A stretch of DNA of 64,000 nucleotides from Hysterium pulicare CBS 123377 (lineage: Eukaryota > Ascomycota > Dothideomycetes > Hysteriales > Hysteriaceae). A program made the translations under genes and the position numbers. Positions 11,948 to 22,539 of the stretch are shown piece after piece. Numbering within the stretch: the first letter of the stretch is position 1; every line of letters begins with the position of its first letter. Where the stretch lies: NCBI GenBank assembly GCA_000467715.1, contig AJFK01000462.1, positions 124,001 to 188,000 of the forward strand, given 5' to 3'. The notes under the pieces are model-generated. The model searched no databases. It was not told the DNA's origin and was given only the letters and a program-made list of their open reading frames with translations.

Positions 11948-12473
11948 GTTTGGGTGGTGTTTGTGGCGACCGACACAGCTTAGTACGGGGACTGCCTTTT
12001 TAATTATCCTTTGTAGCTTTACTAGGGCAGCCGGTACAAGGTTTTTCCGTTTGAAAGGTCCATGCTTTATATCATCTAGCCGCAAATGCACGTGCGTTCA
12101 CCTTCTCCACGCGTTCCCTAAATTCTTGTCCATAGGTAACGACCTTTCAATCGTCCTCAGTTGCCCCTGTACGCAAGATGGTTGTAGACTACAGGTCAAA
12201 TGAATTGTATCATTCCTTATCGTTCGCTGCCACTAACCTCACGACTATCACGTTATTCCTTTGCTACTTCTTCGAGCTGGTGTTTGCGCCTGCAGGTCCT
12301 GAATGATGATACAATATTGAACGCAATTGTGCAGAAGCTGCATCCCGCCGCCTTCCTCTCGCACACTTCATACTTCACATTTCCTGCGTCGCGACTGTTC
12401 ATGGAAGACTCTCGTTGCATCGTCTTCGGACAACTTTAAGTCATTTTTCTTATTGCGACCATCAAATCGAGCC
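11948..12473. promoter_or_regulatory. Divergent promoter region NC2-beta / hypothetical gene
   Basis: Head-to-head spacer of about 525 bp. Only short frames without protein character are present. Confidence 0.4.
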
Positions 12474-14302
12474 ATGAGTCTCAGACAGCTGGCCGTCAGG
12501 GCCAGAAAAAGCTTTGCTGGAATGAAGTCTGGGGACGGCGCTGCTGCAAAGTTGCCGTAACTCGGATCGATTCAAATGAGCTTTTCGAACTGCTAATTGA
12601 CACGGTAGGCCTGAGCCATCACGAGCTCATACTGAAGCTTCCAGAGATTTCTTTCAGTCCTCGCCTTCTAGAGATCCCGCCCTGAATGACTACTCCGGGC
12701 CTCAAACATCCTATACATTCGCTAGCCCCTGTCGGTCACCGCGACATACACCTAGCATTCACGACGGAGGTGATCAAGATCTTGCAATCCACAAAAATGA
12801 GATCAACCAAATTCAACGGGGCAGTCCTGGCAAGTACAGTAGACTTTTTGGCTCCTTACGGAAGATTCGACCTGGAAATCATAGAATGTCGAGCAAGAAA
12901 GCTTCCCTCCGGAAGACAATCGCCAAGGAAGACGATGAGGCTAAGGTGAGACAACGAAACACAAGAATCTACTTCTCGAACTGTTGAGCCTACGTATGGC
13001 CCTAGAAGATCTCATCTTACTCGTGTACGCGATCTTGATTGGATATATCATTGCCTAATGTCCAGCACATCTGCTTCCAGTATAACCCTTCAGGCACCGC
13101 CCTAGGCTAATTTACTACAGAACTCCCTAACCGAATCGAGGCCTTCTGTCGAATCCAATAATGAAATGTCAACCCCCGGTTCGCTAATGCCTCATACTCA
13201 GTTACAGATATCAGATCCTTCATCGATCGAAATTTGCCATTCCTCGCCCATAGCAGTTCCGCATGCCGGAGGATATACACAATGGCCAATCGACGAGTCT
13301 CTCCCGGGGGATCGGTATGAAGACGAATTGTTTTTGGTTGGAACAATTCCGGATTCACCGGTACCGTTGCTGGATGCCTCTGTACAGAAATCGATTAGAA
13401 ACCAAGCTAGACCTCACCATATTGCATTACCGGCAGATATGCCATTACACAAGACTTCAATCGACCCTATTCCAACCCCAATGCCGGGCACAAATCTTCC
13501 TCTTGAGGAATTTGGAGCTTTCGAGCATTCAGGATCCGAGCATGCGGGTCTGACATTTCAACACCATCAGATATCAACCCAAGACCCTTTCAACTTTGGT
13601 GTTGCCTGTGATGATCATATTGGAATCAATACTCCTAGTGTTGTCATAAAACAGGAGAAGGCCAATGCAAGCATCAGCCCCTCGCACCCAATACAATTCC
13701 CACCAGGTCCCACTTCAGATCAAAATACAGAGGACGTGGAAAGCGAGGCATCGGAGGAACCTTTTGGAACCACCACTGGCTCAAACTTCACAAATCCTAC
13801 TGACCAGTTTGTCAATTTCGATGAGCCAGTGTTGAAATGCAAAAGCAGCCCCTTACCTCAATCTTTGCCGTCAAGTTCAGCAAAGCATGAGGTACATGAA
13901 TCTCTTCATGGCCGCATGTCATGGGAACATCGTAGTAGCCTGTACGATGGGACTGGTTACGATTTCGGATTTGATCTGCCTTCAAGTTCATCTAACACAT
14001 CAATGCCCGCGTCAGATGACGAGAGCCAGAAAGCGGCCAATTGGATGAAAAACAAGCGATCGTTCACTCAACGTACTTCATCACAGATGGAGTATCCAGA
14101 TTCGAACAGACTTATATGGCAAGCGGGGCAGCTCGGACAAAGCGGTCAACGTTGTTATGCCTTCGAAAGGCCGGAATGTGATGCTGCCGAGCCACATCAT
14201 CACAGGTCAGACGGAACGCCAAAGTTCTCGGCAAACAGAAATACCTCAAGCTCTGGTATTCAGAGATTGTCGGACAGCGATCTCTTGCGGGTATATGGTT
14301 AG
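12474..14302 (+). CDS. Hypothetical low-complexity protein
   Basis: Function not recognised. Three exons, 12474-12556, 12609-12945 and 13121-14302, give 533 residues. The join phases are consistent and CTAAT branch sites are present. The N-terminus is basic (MSLRQLAVRARKSFAGMKSG), followed by Ser/Pro-rich stretches such as SPCRSPRHTPS and a basic patch LFGSLRKIRPGNHRMSSKK. The large third exon is Ser/Pro/Asn/Asp-rich and looks disordered, with no domain or membrane span. Intron 2 (175 bp) is longer than its neighbours and may hide a small exon. The last exon alone is an open frame from 13166. Nuclear location is possible from the basic patches but is inference only. Confidence 0.65.
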
Positions 14303-15074
14303 CTCGAAGTATAGCTATACTGGGTGTGGTTGATGAAGAATCGTCTTCTCCCGTTTCGATCAATGTATGGCTATTCACGTCGTTTAACCTCCCATTCCAA
14401 CCGTATAGAAGAGCAATGCATTGACTTAAGGCTTACGCGTAGGACAACAACCCCATCAGACAGATGTTGTTCATTTCCTGCTCGCCAAATTGGATCGGTC
14501 GAAGCAGCCTTTTCGATCATAGTATAGTATATCGGAATGGGAGTATGAGGTTGCGAAACACTGCGTCTTAGGTTTGCATGTCTGTGTTGAAGCTTCTCTG
14601 TTGCAGCTTCTAGTAATTGGACAGCACGATTGCCGGAGCACATCGTTAGCATCCCCCAGCTCTTAAAAGTAATGTACAAATTGTTCACTTGCAAAAGCCA
14701 AATCCTATTCCGTGAAAGTGAGAGAATTGGCATGAGAAGTACTTCCTTACAGGGATTTTCATGACATATTTACTTGGGAATATGACGGTAGAATTAGGGA
14801 GTATTTGCCGTGCATGTAATTCAACAGACATCGCTATATGTCGATGTGCATATCGTATCTTAAGCCTAACTTGGAAGGAATCAGCGCATTACAGTTAGAC
14901 AGGGTTGGGAAGCAGTGCAAAACCTGTCTATAACTTTAAGCTCTTGGCAGATCGTACGACCCCCCATTGATCATGCCACGACGGGCCTCTATTACTTACA
15001 ATTATTAGGTTGCAGGGCCGCGAAAGTAGCTATAACATGAGGGACGCTCCTCTCATCCTGCATCAACGCCCGCA
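14303..15074. other. Intergenic region, no gene seen
   Basis: About 770 bp between two + strand genes, so it holds one 3' UTR and one promoter. It is AT-rich around 14750-14900. No RNA gene was recognised. Confidence 0.45.
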
Positions 15075-16522
15075 ATGTCCAACACCGTAATTCTGGGCGC
15101 GGGCATCGTAGGCTGCTCCACTGCCTACTACCTCTCGCAATCCTTGCATACCCCTCCTCAGAGCATCCATCTGGTTGATACTTCCTCTGAGCTTTTCCGT
15201 TGTGCATCGGGATTCGCTGGTGGCTTCCTTGCGGCCGATTGTAAGTAACTCTCTTTCCCAGTCGTGTCTTCAGCCTGCTGATCTTGTATGAGGGTTTGCT
15301 CCATCCGTCGCTCCCCTCGGTGCTCTCTCCTTCAAGCTGCACAAGGAGCTCGCCGACAAAAATAATGGCCGGGCAAGATGGGGTTACAGCCAAAGCACCA
15401 GCACTTCTCTGAGCCAAGAGGACGACGTGGTCGGCGGCAGTGGTGAAGATTTTCTTCGTGACGGTACTAGCAGGGCACAAGAAGCAGGCGCCCTAACTTC
15501 GCCGACCAACGACGGTCCAATATGGCTCTCTAAAGCTGAGGGCTCCAGTATCGAAGTCATAAGTCGAGACAATAGCACCGCGCAGATGTAAGGCTCAGTA
15601 CCATGAGAAGAAAGTGCGGCAGCTGATATTTCAACAGCGACCCCTTGCGTTTTTGCCGATTCCTGCTTGACGAATGTCTGTCGCGAGGTGTGAAACTGCA
15701 CAATCCAGCCAAGGCAGTGTCTGTGTCTAAGGATATCAAGGACCGCTTGGCAAGTGTGCGGATATGTGCTGACGACGGCACTGAAACGGATTGTACGAGT
15801 AGGACAATTCCTTATTGATTCTAGCCACTAACATATCATCAGTACCGTGCACGCGGATTGTGGTTACTGCCGGCGCATGGTCCCCCAAAGTCTTTTCTAC
15901 CCTCTTTCCATCTGCAACCATCAAGCTTCCTGTCACGCCTCTAGCCGGACATTCTCTCCTCGTCAAGAACCGTCACTACAAGCCCGAAGACGAAGACTTA
16001 GGTTGTCATGCTGTCTTCGCTACCGATACTCTTGGCTTCTCACCTGAGCTTTTCAGCAGGGCTGGGGGTGAGATCTACATCGCAGGATTGAACAGCACTC
16101 AAATTCCCCTTCCCGAGCTTGCTAGCGATGTTCACGTCAGTGACTCGGCAGTCAAGCAATTAAAAGACTGTGCAGCCCTCATGTTAGGGTTCCCAGAGAA
16201 TGGTGAGGGGATGGAGGTGTTGAGGGCATCTCTTGTATGATATAGATTCTCCCTTGCCCCTTCACAATAGGATGAGAACTCACGATGCATCCAGTGTTTT
16301 CGACCCGTCACAAACAGCGGTCGTCCAATCCTCTCACGGGTACCCAACGACAAACTCGGCAAAGGATTTTCAAGCCACGGAGACGGAGAAGGTGGTGTAT
16401 TTGTTGCCGCAGGCCACGGTGCTTGGGGAATTTCGCAAGCCCCAGGGACAGGGCTATGTATGGCCGAATTGCTCGAAGGTCGTCCAACTTCTGCAAACGT
16501 TGGACCCTTAGCCTTAGTGTGA
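15075..16522 (+). CDS. FAD-dependent oxidoreductase (DAO family)
   Basis: Flavoenzyme of the D-amino-acid-oxidase-like fold. The substrate cannot be read from sequence. The yeast protein Tda3 belongs to this general group and may be the closest relative. Five exons, 15075-15240, 15293-15587, 15638-15792, 15843-16234 and 16295-16522, give 411 residues. The Rossmann motif [16 protein letters not shown] sits at residues 5-20, followed by an acidic strand end (HLVDTS). [14 protein letters not shown] is typical of the family. [12 protein letters not shown] is the second FAD-binding stretch, and the C-terminal [20 protein letters not shown] closes the FAD site. No signal peptide or peroxisomal tail is seen (C-terminus LALV). 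Confidence 0.9.
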
Positions 16523-16886
16523 AATCATAGCTCCATTATCACGGCGTTAGGCTATTCAGGCAATGTGACTTGAAGGAAAGGACCGCGTGTATAACATCTG
16601 TCTCGAAAGATTACATGTTGCCAAAGGATTTCAGGAGTCTTTGTCATAAGACGGTCATTTCCTGTCTACAATGAAAAAGATTTAGTCATATTTACAAAAC
16701 CCTCCGTGTCATACATAGTGAGGATGCGTGGCAAGGTGTGCAAAAGTAGCATCAGACTGACGTAATGCTCCAGAACAGCGATTTATTGCTCTCAGTTCCC
16801 CACAAGAACTCACCATTGAACCTCCTTCCGCGTCCTACCATTAAGACTTCCGACCCAACGCTCCCATATCGAACCCCCAAATTACA
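16523..16886. other. Short intergenic region
   Basis: About 360 bp between two + strand genes. Nothing is recognised in it. Confidence 0.4.
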
Positions 16887-17178
16887 ATGCCTCGAGACGG
16901 ATCAGGTGCATCCGATAACGGACCGATCGAAACGGGTGAAAACTTGGTCCATGGCACCGAAGGCGATGTAAGATATCCAAACACTTTAGGTAGCTGAACA
17001 GCTGATGTGCTGACGTTTGGTAATTCATCAGGCATCTCTAGAACGCACTTCCAAAGTGGCCCCTCCGCCAGAGCCAGAGAAAGGTTTTGCCATTGAAGGA
17101 ATGAACGCGAGCGGAGGTGGTTCGAGTGGCATCACTGGAGATGGCAAGAGTCCGAGTGACGCGAAAAAGCCTGCCTAG
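16887..17178 (+). CDS. Small hydrophilic protein, 75 residues
   Basis: Two exons, 16887-16967 and 17032-17178, join in phase 0 through a 64-bp intron (GTAAGA...TCATCAG). The product is 75 residues long, starting MPRDGSGASDNGPIETGENL and ending in a Gly/Ser-rich tail and DAKKPA. It is polar and probably disordered, with a short Pro/Glu patch (APPPEPEKGFAIEGM). I do not recognise a function. The intact splice sites and biased composition on both sides of the intron favour a real gene. It lies upstream of, and convergent with, HAC1. Confidence 0.65.
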
Positions 17179-17630
17179 TGGAACGTCACGATATAGCAAT
17201 CGAATTCGCACTCATTAAATGGCTTAAATTTAAACGTGGTTGGTAGTGATTGTGATTCATTGTAGCTGCTACATAAGACTGCCGCTGTTGGGATGTTCTA
17301 AGAGCCGCCGGTACAGATGGCGAGAATTGCTTCAGTGGAAAACACGTCCGAAGGCGTTTCCACATCGTTTGTTAGGTGAAAAGCAGAAAAGACAATGACC
17401 CAATTCTCGAAGACTCCAAACGCCTTCAAACACCTCTGTCATGCATCCCGTTTTGATTTTGTGAAGTACTGTCTATCGTGGCACATGATCTCTTTATACC
17501 TTCCTTCAGTGAAAGTCCCTTTCGCCAGTTTAACAGTCTCGCCCGGCGTTGTCTGGCCAGTCTTCTCTGTTCCTCGACTTCAGAAGTAGGCCTACCCGTA
17601 AGCCCGCCGGGCAATGCTGCCAACTTGGCG
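17179..17630. other. HAC1 3' region
   Basis: Convergent spacer between the small protein gene (+) and the HAC1 stop (-). The unspliced HAC1 frame runs on to 17426 here. The rest is probably HAC1 3' UTR. Confidence 0.5.
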
Positions 17631-18691
17631 CTAAACCTCCGCTGCGAGACCAGACCCGTCGCAAGCAAGAGATGCTGCGCCTGAGTCTGTCTGCAAATCG
17701 AAGTGTTTCGCAACCATTGGGTCGCAAAGGCCATAGGGGTTCGTGATAGGGTCCTGCGAGATGAAGGACGAGTTGAAGAAGTCAGGCGAGTCGTCCACCA
17801 TGACAGGTTCGCTGGTGTCAGGGAATCCGCTGAGGTCGAAAAAATGGTCGACAGGATTTTCATCGAAGAGATCTGAAGATTGAAGAGGATAAGAAAAGCC
17901 ATCGACATTTGAAAGGCCAGTTGGCTTGTAGTCGAGAGGCGCCTGGAACCCGACTGACACTGCAGGCCACACAATATCTCTGCAGGATATCGTGTCTGGT
18001 CGGGTTCCGTTAAGTTGGTCTCGCTGTAGGCTGGCGTCGATGGCTGGCTGGAGGTGTCTCGAGGTGTATCCATGCTGTCCATGGATTCGGGACTTGGGAA
18101 GGACGCTTGCCGAGGGCAGATGGTCTCGGATTGAAGGAGAGAGTCGAAGTCCTCGGGCGAAGCTGAGGCAGCGGCGTCGAAGCTTTGAGAGGCGGGAACA
18201 CCGTTAGGGTCCCGTTCGCGGTAAGCTTTCAGTTCAGCGACCATCCTAGCCATTTGCTCCTTCAGGGCATTCATGTCGTCCTCAAGCTTCTCTTTTTCAG
18301 CCTGGAGCAGCTCCACCTCTTGCCGCTTCCGCTCTCGTGAATTGTGAGCAGCGAGCCGATTTCGCTTCACGCGCTCGATGCGGCGCTGCTCCTTCTCATC
18401 CTCGGTCTTGGCTCGCTTACGGGGCGGGAGGTTGGTCTTCGGTTCGGGGAGCACCTGGCCCCACGACTTCCGCTTCTTAACAGGCTTGGACTCGGAAGGC
18501 GAGGAGCCTGTTGCGGTGGTGGAGGCGGTGGATGAGGGTGCGGGAGATGCCTGATGGGGCGACTGGTAGTCCTCCATCTTGACGATGGTGGTCGACGAAG
18601 GGTCGATGGTTGAGTTGTCGGAGTGTTGAGCGAGGAGCTCAGATGTTAATAGAGTAGCGAAGGCTGTAGACTGGTAGTGTTCTGGCTCCAT
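17631..18691 (-). CDS. HAC1: UPR transcription factor HacA/Hac1 (bZIP)
   Basis: bZIP activator of the unfolded protein response, made after Ire1 cuts its mRNA. The coding sequence runs 18691-17983 and, after removal of a 20-nt non-canonical intron, 17962-17631, giving 346 residues. The basic region (about 101-123) contains NRLAAHNSRERKR, preceded by the fungal HacA signature LPPRKRAKTEDEKEQRRIE. The zipper has L129, L136, L143 and M150. Without the cut the frame continues through a Ser/Arg-rich tail to 17426 (421 residues). With the cut it enters an acidic, Asp/Phe/Ser-rich tail (FDLSGFPDTSEPVM, DDSPDFFNSS) of the kind that activates transcription. An upstream frame overlaps the start (see separate entry). 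Confidence 0.95.
17963..17982 (-). other. Non-spliceosomal 20-nt HAC1 intron (Ire1 site)
   Basis: On the minus strand two CTGCAG hexamers occur exactly 20 nt apart (17985-17980 and 17965-17960). Cutting each as CTG/CAG, which fits the CNG/CNG rule for Ire1, removes 20 nt. This shifts the reading frame into the conserved C-terminus (YPAVSVGFQAPLDYKP). There is no GT-AG boundary. The same 20-nt length is known from several filamentous-fungal hacA genes. Confidence 0.9.
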
Positions 18692-18717
18692 GGTGGTTGA
18701 CTGCAGTGGTGCTGCAT
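18646..18717 (-). promoter_or_regulatory. Overlapping upstream ORF in the HAC1 leader
   Basis: An ATG at 18717, 26 nt before the HAC1 start, opens a 23-codon frame (MQHHCSQPPWSQ...) in the +2 frame. Its stop codon lies at 18648-18646, well inside HAC1. If the transcript includes it, it would reduce initiation at the HAC1 ATG. 5'-leader shortening that removes an upstream ORF is reported for hac1 in other filamentous fungi. Confidence 0.55.
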
Positions 18718-20346
18718 TTGGATGGAGGGGGTGGGAGGTGCTGGGGAGAAATAGTCAGACGGCGGAGAGGCAACGTGGTCTCTTTATGTCCAGGCAGCGG
18801 CCACCAGGGGCTCATTGCGCTTGCCCAAGCGAGCTAGCGGCCACTTTCTTAATTTAGGCTCGAATAACGCAACAAAGAGCATGGCCCGTGCGGCTCCGTC
18901 TTCCCTGCGTGCCTGCCTCATCCTGCTGTGGCTGCCTCAATGTGCGCCCACGGAGCGTTTCAGACGTTCCACTCCCTGGAAAAGGGGAGACCAGTGCCCC
19001 GAAACGCCCCTTCCTCATGAACGTGAAGCATCAAACAACAGCGGATTGCGCATCTGCAGCGTTGGAATGCTTGTGAGAGCCTGAGTCCCGCCTTGCTTCG
19101 CTGCTGCCTTCGCCACCCAAGGACCGTCTCAGCACTCAGGAGTCACACCTGAGTCTCCAGCTTACCCATACGAGCGTGGTCGGCCAAGACGGTCGACCCA
19201 GATGAGGTGATACGGAACATTGGAATGTGCTGCACTATGCATCTACATCCTTTCAGCTAGTTCTGCAAGACTCATCAGTCGCCAGAGACAGTTTTGCCTC
19301 TTTGGGAGGTCCTAGTAATCTCTGCTCATCTTCATTTTATCCACCCTTTCCCGTCCCTTGCCCGCTCATGACATGGAAGAATTTTCGAAGGCTTCTCGAA
19401 GCGTCAACATCCATATTGCATCTATCGGCGCATTGCCGCAATCTACCACCCCGCAGAATTGATGCAAGATAGATTGCCGCCAGGCATTTGATCAGGGTCA
19501 ACACCCTGTACCCCACATGACTTTCCTCCGTCGTCCCGCCGCACCGCAGCCGTTAAACCAGGTACAGAGTTTGGACCTTTCGTCTTAACGAGGCTCTGCA
19601 CATCGTTGCGCCGTGGGCTGGGAGTGGAAAAATTTACCGTCAGGTCATTCGTCGTCATCAGCCTCCAGGTTGGTGTAGCGGCAATACTGATCCCCCTAGT
19701 CGGAACTTCGCGTAGGAGTGCTATCACTTCGCGAAGTATTGTAAACAACCTCTTTTATTGTTTTCATTTTCAGATCATAGATCACTGCAACAATCTCCCG
19801 ATCTGGTGTCTACCACGTGACTGTCCAATCGTAGGTATGCCTCTCTGAAAACGGCTTTGAACAAGCAATAAATCTCGCAGCGTCGTCCATCAGCTACCCC
19901 ATACCTTTCATAGACAGCCCGTCGCTAATCAAGGCCATGGTATCTGTGCCAGCGACTCTTGTCAGTGCTTCTACATCCCAACCGGCGCAATCGGCACGTG
20001 AAACAAGGACAAGCGCATGAAAAGATATAAGCCTCTGCCTTGCTCCTACAACTCCCAAACTTCTACAGAAATATAAGCCTTGTTGGGTCTCGTCTCCAAA
20101 CCTCGCCATGTTTCTTTTTAGAAACACCCAACCAACACCATTATTTCGAGAACCATATCAACCCTCGTTTCATCCTCCAGGATTGAAACACTGGATTCAT
20201 GGATCGAGGAACTTCTCTACTTCCTTCGCGATTAATGTAATTCACACCGGCTGGACATCAGCTAACCAATCAATTCTATTATTAATCCACACTACATTGA
20301 GTAGCTCTCGAGTAGAATTTACTACTACTTGGTGTATATTGCTGTA
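18718..20346. promoter_or_regulatory. HAC1 upstream region, 1.6 kb without a gene
   Basis: Long spacer between HAC1 (-) and the MaoC gene, which ends at 20347 (-). Only short frames are present. A long regulatory region or leader for HAC1 is likely. A CACGTG is present near 19814. Confidence 0.45.
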
Positions 20347-21415
20347 CTACAATTTACTCTTTACATGGCCCTCGCATCTAACGAGCGCTCTCCCATTGCT
20401 CAAACAGACTTTACCACCCTCGATTTTCGTTACGAACCTTACCTCCTGAAAGCCATCTGCATCAGCATTTCCCATCTTCCACATTTCCGTAACAAGCTTA
20501 TCTCCAGGCTTAACGGGACTGGCAAAGCGTGCTTGGAAGCTCTTGATATTGGACGGGTCGCTGCCGCCCAGCGATTGTAAGATGCCGTGAGCGGTTGCGT
20601 TCCACGAGTAAAGACCATGAATGATCGGCCCGCCAAATCCCATCTTTATACCCGGCTCCAATGCAGCGTGAAGAGGGTTATAGTCTCCATTGAGTCGATA
20701 CAGGAGCGCGGTTTCCTGGGTTGTTTGGTTGATGAATGTTGAGTCCGGGGCCTTATTCTCAGGAGGCGGGTAGTTAACTGTTTTAGGACCTGTTGTCTCT
20801 GTTGTGAACAAAGGACTCGTTCGATAATTACAGCCCTGACACAAAACATACCTTTCGGCCCGCCCCAACCACCCTGCCCTACGTAAAAGCCACTGCCCAC
20901 AGCCCGGGAATATACTTCGCCCGTTGCCTTGTCCACAAGTAGCTGCTCCGTCTCGACCACCGTGCCTGGTTTCCCTTTGTCGTAGACGCCAATGACTTTA
21001 CTTCTAATTTCGAACTCCCGCCCTTCCGACGTGACCGGCAACGGTTTCAGAAACTCGATCTTTCGTTCGCCATCGAGGACATGCTTGGTATCGAATTTCG
21101 GCACGCCGGCAATCGGTGTGCTGCTGGAGCGAGCATAGAAATCAATGACTTCCTGGTCTGTGTGCTTGAACGGGAGGATAATGGGATACGTGGGGAATGC
21201 GGCGAAGGACGGGTGGAGTTCCTGATTTTCATGAACGTGAGAAAACGAGCAAACTCGGAAGCCAGAAGCCGTTTGGGAGATGGAAGGCTATTTACGTAGA
21301 GGAAATGAAGTTCTTCAGCCGAGCATCCTATGCTTGCGGCGAAGAGTAGCAGGTCTCGCTTGAGCCATGCTACTGGAATGGTCGGGAATTCGAAGCCTGC
21401 GCCGGGTCCGCTCAT
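20347..21415 (-). CDS. Peroxisomal MaoC-type enoyl-CoA hydratase 2
   Basis: Hot-dog-fold hydratase, expected to act on 2-enoyl-CoA in peroxisomal beta-oxidation. Three exons, 21415-21296, 21221-20852 and 20798-20347, give 313 residues. The N-terminal half contains a decayed hot-dog repeat (LHPSFAAFPTYPIILPF, ERKIEFLKPLPVTSEGRE). The C-terminal half carries the hydratase-2 signature GDYNPLHAALEPG followed by GFGGPIIHGLYSW, with the catalytic Asp and His. The last three residues, SKL, are a textbook PTS1 peroxisome signal. There is no dehydrogenase domain, so this is the stand-alone form and not the Fox2 multifunctional enzyme. Confidence 0.92.
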
Positions 21416-22539
21416 TGTTGAAACGATATTTTACAAAATATGGCACGTCGTACACCCAGAAGAGTCTCAGCTCGGTGGGAAATTCGAATATAAAATACCT
21501 ATAAAGGCATGTTAGTGCGGGGAATGGAAATCGGGCAGGCAGGAGGTTTGCCGAGGTTGAATCGTGAAAGCATCCTTGAATTTCGACCCCGACTGGATCT
21601 TGGTAAATGCATTCCTCGAAGAGAATCATTGCAATCATTATATTATATCACAGCAGTGAATTCAAGTGATGCACTGGAGCCGCGTTATTTGGATATCGAA
21701 GGACTGCATGCTGGAGGCGTGCCGGGGCAATAAAGTACCGCGGCCCACTATCATATGTACAATCTCGACCACATGGCCCTTCGTGACAAAAAGTGCGTAG
21801 AAATATGTCTGAGATATACACAGATGCCGCAGAAAAACCAAGAAACAAACCCGATGCTCCAATTGGGCCGCCACGCAATGCAAATCATCAACAAGGACAG
21901 AAGAACGCCAGCGCCAGGACGACCATTTGTTGCAGTGACTGTATCCTCAACAATGATACCACTACCAATGGAGTACTGATCCAGCTCCAGGTGTTGTACT
22001 CGCCACGGGGTAAGCTAATGACAGAACCAAGGGTCGGGTCAGTGTCTGTATTAAGACGAAACTAGAATAACGGAACCACCAGTATGAAATCCGAATTTTA
22101 ACATTTAGGTATAATGTGGAGCATGTACTTGCGTCAATATATGCCGTCAGCTAATCGTGTGGTGACTCGAGCGCGCGATAGGTGAATTATACCATATCCG
22201 TTATACGACGTTTGTAAAGAGGTATCAGGTGGAGTAGCTAGCGGGAAGGAAATGGCCCGCCGCCAATGGAAGGACATCGAAAACAGCGACCCGTCAGATG
22301 GACTGGATGCCCGAACCGTTGGGAATGACGTCGTGCGAGATGGACAAAGACTCGGGTATCCAGAAAAAAATCGAAAAACAATCCGCCTCCATGATCCTTA
22401 AGCAAATCCCGAAATATCGAACAACTGGCGTAAGTAGAAGGAGTAACTTTTGGCCAGTGCAGGGACATTAGTGGGACTAAGGAGGAGGTATGTGAATATG
22501 AGCCTCTGGCGGCGAGGATAATGCGTTTTGTATGCTCGC
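21416..22539. other. Intergenic region, no gene seen
   Basis: About 1.1 kb between the SCH9 stop and the MaoC start, both on the minus strand. It holds the SCH9 3' UTR and the MaoC promoter. Nothing else is recognised. Confidence 0.45.

Noticed and set aside
11497-12003. A 168-residue frame on the + strand
   Set aside because: It lies opposite the NC2-beta exons and introns and has no domain. The minus-strand gene explains the region.
17426-18691. The uninterrupted 421-residue HAC1 frame as the main product
   Set aside because: Its last 180 residues are low-quality sequence, while the 20-nt removal gives a conserved-type tail. It is treated as the unspliced form.
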